The notes beneath the pieces are model-generated. The model was not told the DNA's origin and did not search any database. It worked only from the letters and a program-made list of their open reading frames with translations. Shown here piece after piece: positions 36,400 to 38,394 of a stretch of DNA of 38,394 bases. Position 1 is the first letter of the stretch. Each line of letters begins with the position of its first letter. This DNA is from Streptomyces sp. sk2.1 (GTDB lineage Bacteria > Actinomycetota > Actinomycetes > Streptomycetales > Streptomycetaceae): the NCBI RefSeq assembly GCF_008120935.1, contig NZ_RDBO01000020.1, forward strand, positions 703,966 through 742,359. The letters run 5' to 3'. Position numbers and translations under genes: made by a program.

Positions 36400-37431
36400 T
36401 CAGCCGTTCTTCGCGGCCTTCGCGGTGTCGTCCTTCTCCGCCGCCCGCTCGTCGGCGTCGGTGCTCTCCGCGGCCTCGTCCGCCCCGGGGGCCGGATCGG
36501 CCTTCTTCCCGGCGTCGGCCGTGTCGTCGCCGTCCTTCGTGAGCTCGACGGAGGCGTCCTTCGCGGTCTCGGCGGCGGCGTTCTTCGCGCCGTCCCCGGC
36601 CTTCTCCGCGTCCTCGGCGGCGCCCGGCTCCACGATCTCCTCGCGGCCCGGCCGCAGCTTCGCCGAGATGACGATGTACGCCACGGCCAGCACGAACACG
36701 ATCAGCGCGGTCCACACGTTCAGGCGCAGGCCCAGGATGTGGTGGGCCTCGTCGACCCGCATGTACTCGATCCAGCCCCGGCCCGCGCAGTACGCGGCGA
36801 CGTACAGGGCGAAGGCCCGGCCGTGTCCGAGCTTGAAGCGGCGGTCCGCCCAGATCACCAGCAGGGCGACACCGATGCACCACAGCGACTCGTACAGGAA
36901 CGTCGGGTGGTACGTGCCGGCGACCCGGTTGGGGCCCTCGCTGATCTCCAGCGCCCACGGCAGGTCGGTCTCCTTGCCGTACAGCTCCTGGTTGAACCAG
37001 TTGCCCCAGCGGCCGCAGGCCTGGGCCAGGGCGATGCCGGGGGCGAGCGCGTCGGCCCAGGCGGGCAGCGGGATGCCGCGGCGGCGGCAGCCGATCCAGG
37101 CGCCGACGGCACCGAGCGCGATCGCGCCCCAGATGCCGAGGCCGCCCTCCCAGATCTTGAAGGCGTCGACCCAGTTCTCACCCTCGCTGAAGTACAGCTG
37201 GTAGTCGGTGATCACGTGGTAGAGCCGGCCGCCGACGAGGCCGAAGGGCACGGCCCAGACGGCGATGTCGGCAACGGTGCCGGATCTGCCTCCCCGGGCG
37301 ACCCAGCGCTTGTTGCCGAACCAGACGGCGACGAAGACACCGATGATGATGCAGAACGCGTAGCCGCGGAGCGGGATCGGGCCGAGATTGATCACGCCGG
37401 TCGACGGGCTGGGAATGAAGGCAAGGTCCAT
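36400..37431 (-). CDS. lgt: prolipoprotein diacylglyceryl transferase
   Basis: A 343-residue polytopic membrane enzyme that moves diacylglycerol from phosphatidylglycerol to the lipobox cysteine of prolipoproteins. Seven hydrophobic helices are visible. The signature GRWGNWFNQELYG (about residue 139) and the essential segments AFCIIIGV, GGRLYHVITD, HPTFLYESLW and RVDEAHHILG are present. The last about 80 residues are a charged Ala/Lys/Glu/Asp tail, common in actinobacterial Lgt and probably cytoplasmic. The start at ATG 37431 is fixed by homology but has no Shine-Dalgarno; a palindrome and a possible -10 abut it. Confidence 0.97.
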   Translation of the reverse strand: MDLAFIPSPSTGVINLGPIPLRGYAFCIIIGVFVAVWFGNKRWVARGGRSGTVADIAVWAVPFGLVGGRLYHVITDYQLYFSEGENWVDAFKIWEGGLGIWGAIALGAVGAWIGCRRRGIPLPAWADALAPGIALAQACGRWGNWFNQELYGKETDLPWALEISEGPNRVAGTYHPTFLYESLWCIGVALLVIWADRRFKLGHGRAFALYVAAYCAGRGWIEYMRVDEAHHILGLRLNVWTALIVFVLAVAYIVISAKLRPGREEIVEPGAAEDAEKAGDGAKNAAAETAKDASVELTKDGDDTADAGKKADPAPGADEAAESTDADERAAEKDDTAKAAKNG

Positions 37432-37454
37432 GGCAGGGTCGACGCTACCCTGCC
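37432..37454 (-). promoter_or_regulatory. inverted repeat abutting the lgt start codon
   Basis: GGCAGGGT (37432-37439) and ACCCTGCC (37447-37454) are perfect complements around a 7-nt loop, ending one base before the ATG. A TAGCGT hexamer (37447-37442 on the minus strand) in the loop could be the -10 of a leaderless or nearly leaderless promoter, with TTGCCG as a wide-spaced -35. Confidence 0.45.
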
Positions 37455-37542
37455 GGGTGGGGCGTACGGCAACCCACCCGACAACTTCTGGGTAACGGGC
37501 GGGCCCCCGGACGCCCCGCTCCGCCCCGCCGTCGCGGCCCGG

Positions 37543-38370
37543 TCAGGAGCCCGACGGGGCCGGGGTGACCGTGCCCGGCTTCTTGCCCTTGTTGGCCTCG
37601 GCCACCCACTTCTTCAGGTTGGCCACGGTGATCGGTTCGTCGCCCTTCTTCGGGAAGATCGACTCCCCGTTGAGCAGCGCGGTCGGTGTGCCCTGGAATC
37701 CGCCGTTCTGGAACGCGGTGTTGGACTTCCGGACCCAGCTGTCGTGCTTGCCGTCGTTCACACAGCTGCGGAAGGCGGGGGTGTCGAGCCCGGGCACCTT
37801 GCCCGCGAGCTCGATCAGCTTGTCGTTGTCGCCGAAGGCGTCGTCGGCCTCCTGCGGCTGGTTGCGGTAGAGCACGTCGTGGTACGCGGAGAACTTGCCG
37901 ACGTCCTGCGCGCAGGCCGCCGCGTTGGCCGCGCGCAACGAGCCGCTGCCGCCGAGGTTGCCGTCGATGATCGTGGCGAGGTGGTACTCGGCCTTGATCT
38001 GCCCGGCGCTCTCCAGCTGGTGGATGGTGTCACGGAACGCGTTCTCGAACTGGGCGCAGACCGGGCAGCGGAAGTCCTCCCAGATGGTGAGCGTGGACGG
38101 GGCGTCGTCCGCGCCGACCTGGATGGCCAGGCCGTCCTTGCCCGTCGCGCCGGAGGGCACGACCGCGGGGCCCGCCGTGTCGCTCTTGCCGCTCTTGTCG
38201 TTCGTGTTCGCCGCGATCACGCCGACGACGGCGGCCAGGCCCAGCACGCCGACCACGGCGGCGGTGACGATCAGCGTGCGCCTGCGGCGCTCGCCGGCCC
38301 GCTCGCGCTCGCGCTGCTGGACGAGCCGGTCTCGCGCGGCCCTTTTTCCCTGTTCGTTCTTCTCGCTCAC
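37543..38370 (-). CDS. membrane-anchored DsbA-like thioredoxin-fold protein
   Basis: A 275-residue protein. Residues 1-31 are strongly basic and cytoplasmic; residues 32-54 form one membrane anchor (LIVTAAVVGVLGLAAVVGVIAA). An extracellular linker leads to the thioredoxin fold with the redox site CPVC in WEDFRCPVCAQFE and a cis-proline loop in FQGTPTALLNG. Two further cysteines (AAACAQD, FRSCVND) are typical of actinobacterial DsbA-like proteins. It probably forms or isomerises disulfides in secreted proteins. The GTG start at 38370 lies 24 nt from the window end; the sequence after it gives no strong ribosome site. The gene is 111 nt upstream of lgt on the same strand, so both serve envelope protein maturation. 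Confidence 0.9.
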   Translation of the reverse strand: MSEKNEQGKRAARDRLVQQRERERAGERRRRTLIVTAAVVGVLGLAAVVGVIAANTNDKSGKSDTAGPAVVPSGATGKDGLAIQVGADDAPSTLTIWEDFRCPVCAQFENAFRDTIHQLESAGQIKAEYHLATIIDGNLGGSGSLRAANAAACAQDVGKFSAYHDVLYRNQPQEADDAFGDNDKLIELAGKVPGLDTPAFRSCVNDGKHDSWVRKSNTAFQNGGFQGTPTALLNGESIFPKKGDEPITVANLKKWVAEANKGKKPGTVTPAPSGS

Positions 38371-38394
38371 ACCCGCAGCAACGAACCGGGGAGG

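Overview
The window is a GC-rich actinobacterial chromosome segment, almost certainly Streptomyces. The evidence is the very high third-position GC, frequent ATGA/GTGA start-stop overlaps, GTG and TTG starts, and a close relative of Streptomyces griseus trypsin. The order gltD-gltB, VIT-family transporter, ADP-ribosylglycohydrolases, ..., lgt, DsbA-like protein looks like core-chromosome synteny. I see no prophage, insertion sequence, CRISPR array, tRNA or rRNA.

Layout. (1) 1-4444: the 3' end of a GH35 beta-galactosidase, a secreted trypsin (sprT, minus strand), a putative zinc metalloprotease with a C-terminal zinc ribbon, and a HEAT-repeat protein. (2) 4468-6127: an Old Yellow Enzyme-like oxidoreductase whose 5' end carries a perfect 102-bp inverted repeat, followed by a 35-bp tandem repeat tract. 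(3) 6128-18281: a catabolic cluster matching, gene for gene, much of the mycobacterial KstR2 regulon for degradation of the last two steroid rings (HIP pathway). It holds an SDR, echA20, ipdA, ipdB, ipdC, fadA6, kstR2, ipdF, a second enoyl-CoA hydratase, a FadE30-like acyl-CoA dehydrogenase and a truncated acyl-CoA dehydrogenase. Two nearly identical KstR2-type operators lie in the two divergent promoter regions, at 7151-7164 and 15848-15861. Together they can control four transcription units, including kstR2 itself. A DEAD-box helicase and a cold-shock gene sit inside this cluster.

(4) 18241-20646: an FMN split-barrel protein, a VWA protein and a zinc-finger rhomboid protease. (5) 20780-26816: gltBD, NADPH-type glutamate synthase, with 8-nt gene overlap. 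(6) 27295-28029: a VIT/CCC1-type metal transporter. (7) 28307-36310: a six-gene translationally coupled run: three ADP-ribosylglycohydrolase-family genes (the first a two-domain fusion with a Pro-Ala microsatellite linker), ribokinase, CaiB-type CoA-transferase and CitE-type lyase. (8) 36400-38370: lgt and a membrane-anchored DsbA-like thioredoxin-fold protein.

How they fit: the KstR2 block forms a coherent ring-opening, beta-oxidation and thiolysis module, but the CoA ligase FadD3 and the heterodimeric FadEs are not in this window, and one fadE is broken. The ADP-ribosylglycohydrolase/ribokinase block suggests reversal of ADP-ribosylation or nucleoside-type glycosidic cleavage with recovery of ribose. 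Its position beside glutamate synthase raises a testable link to nitrogen control. The most unusual sequence-level observation is the perfect inverted repeat, which makes the oxidoreductase N-terminus an antisense copy of its own coding sequence.
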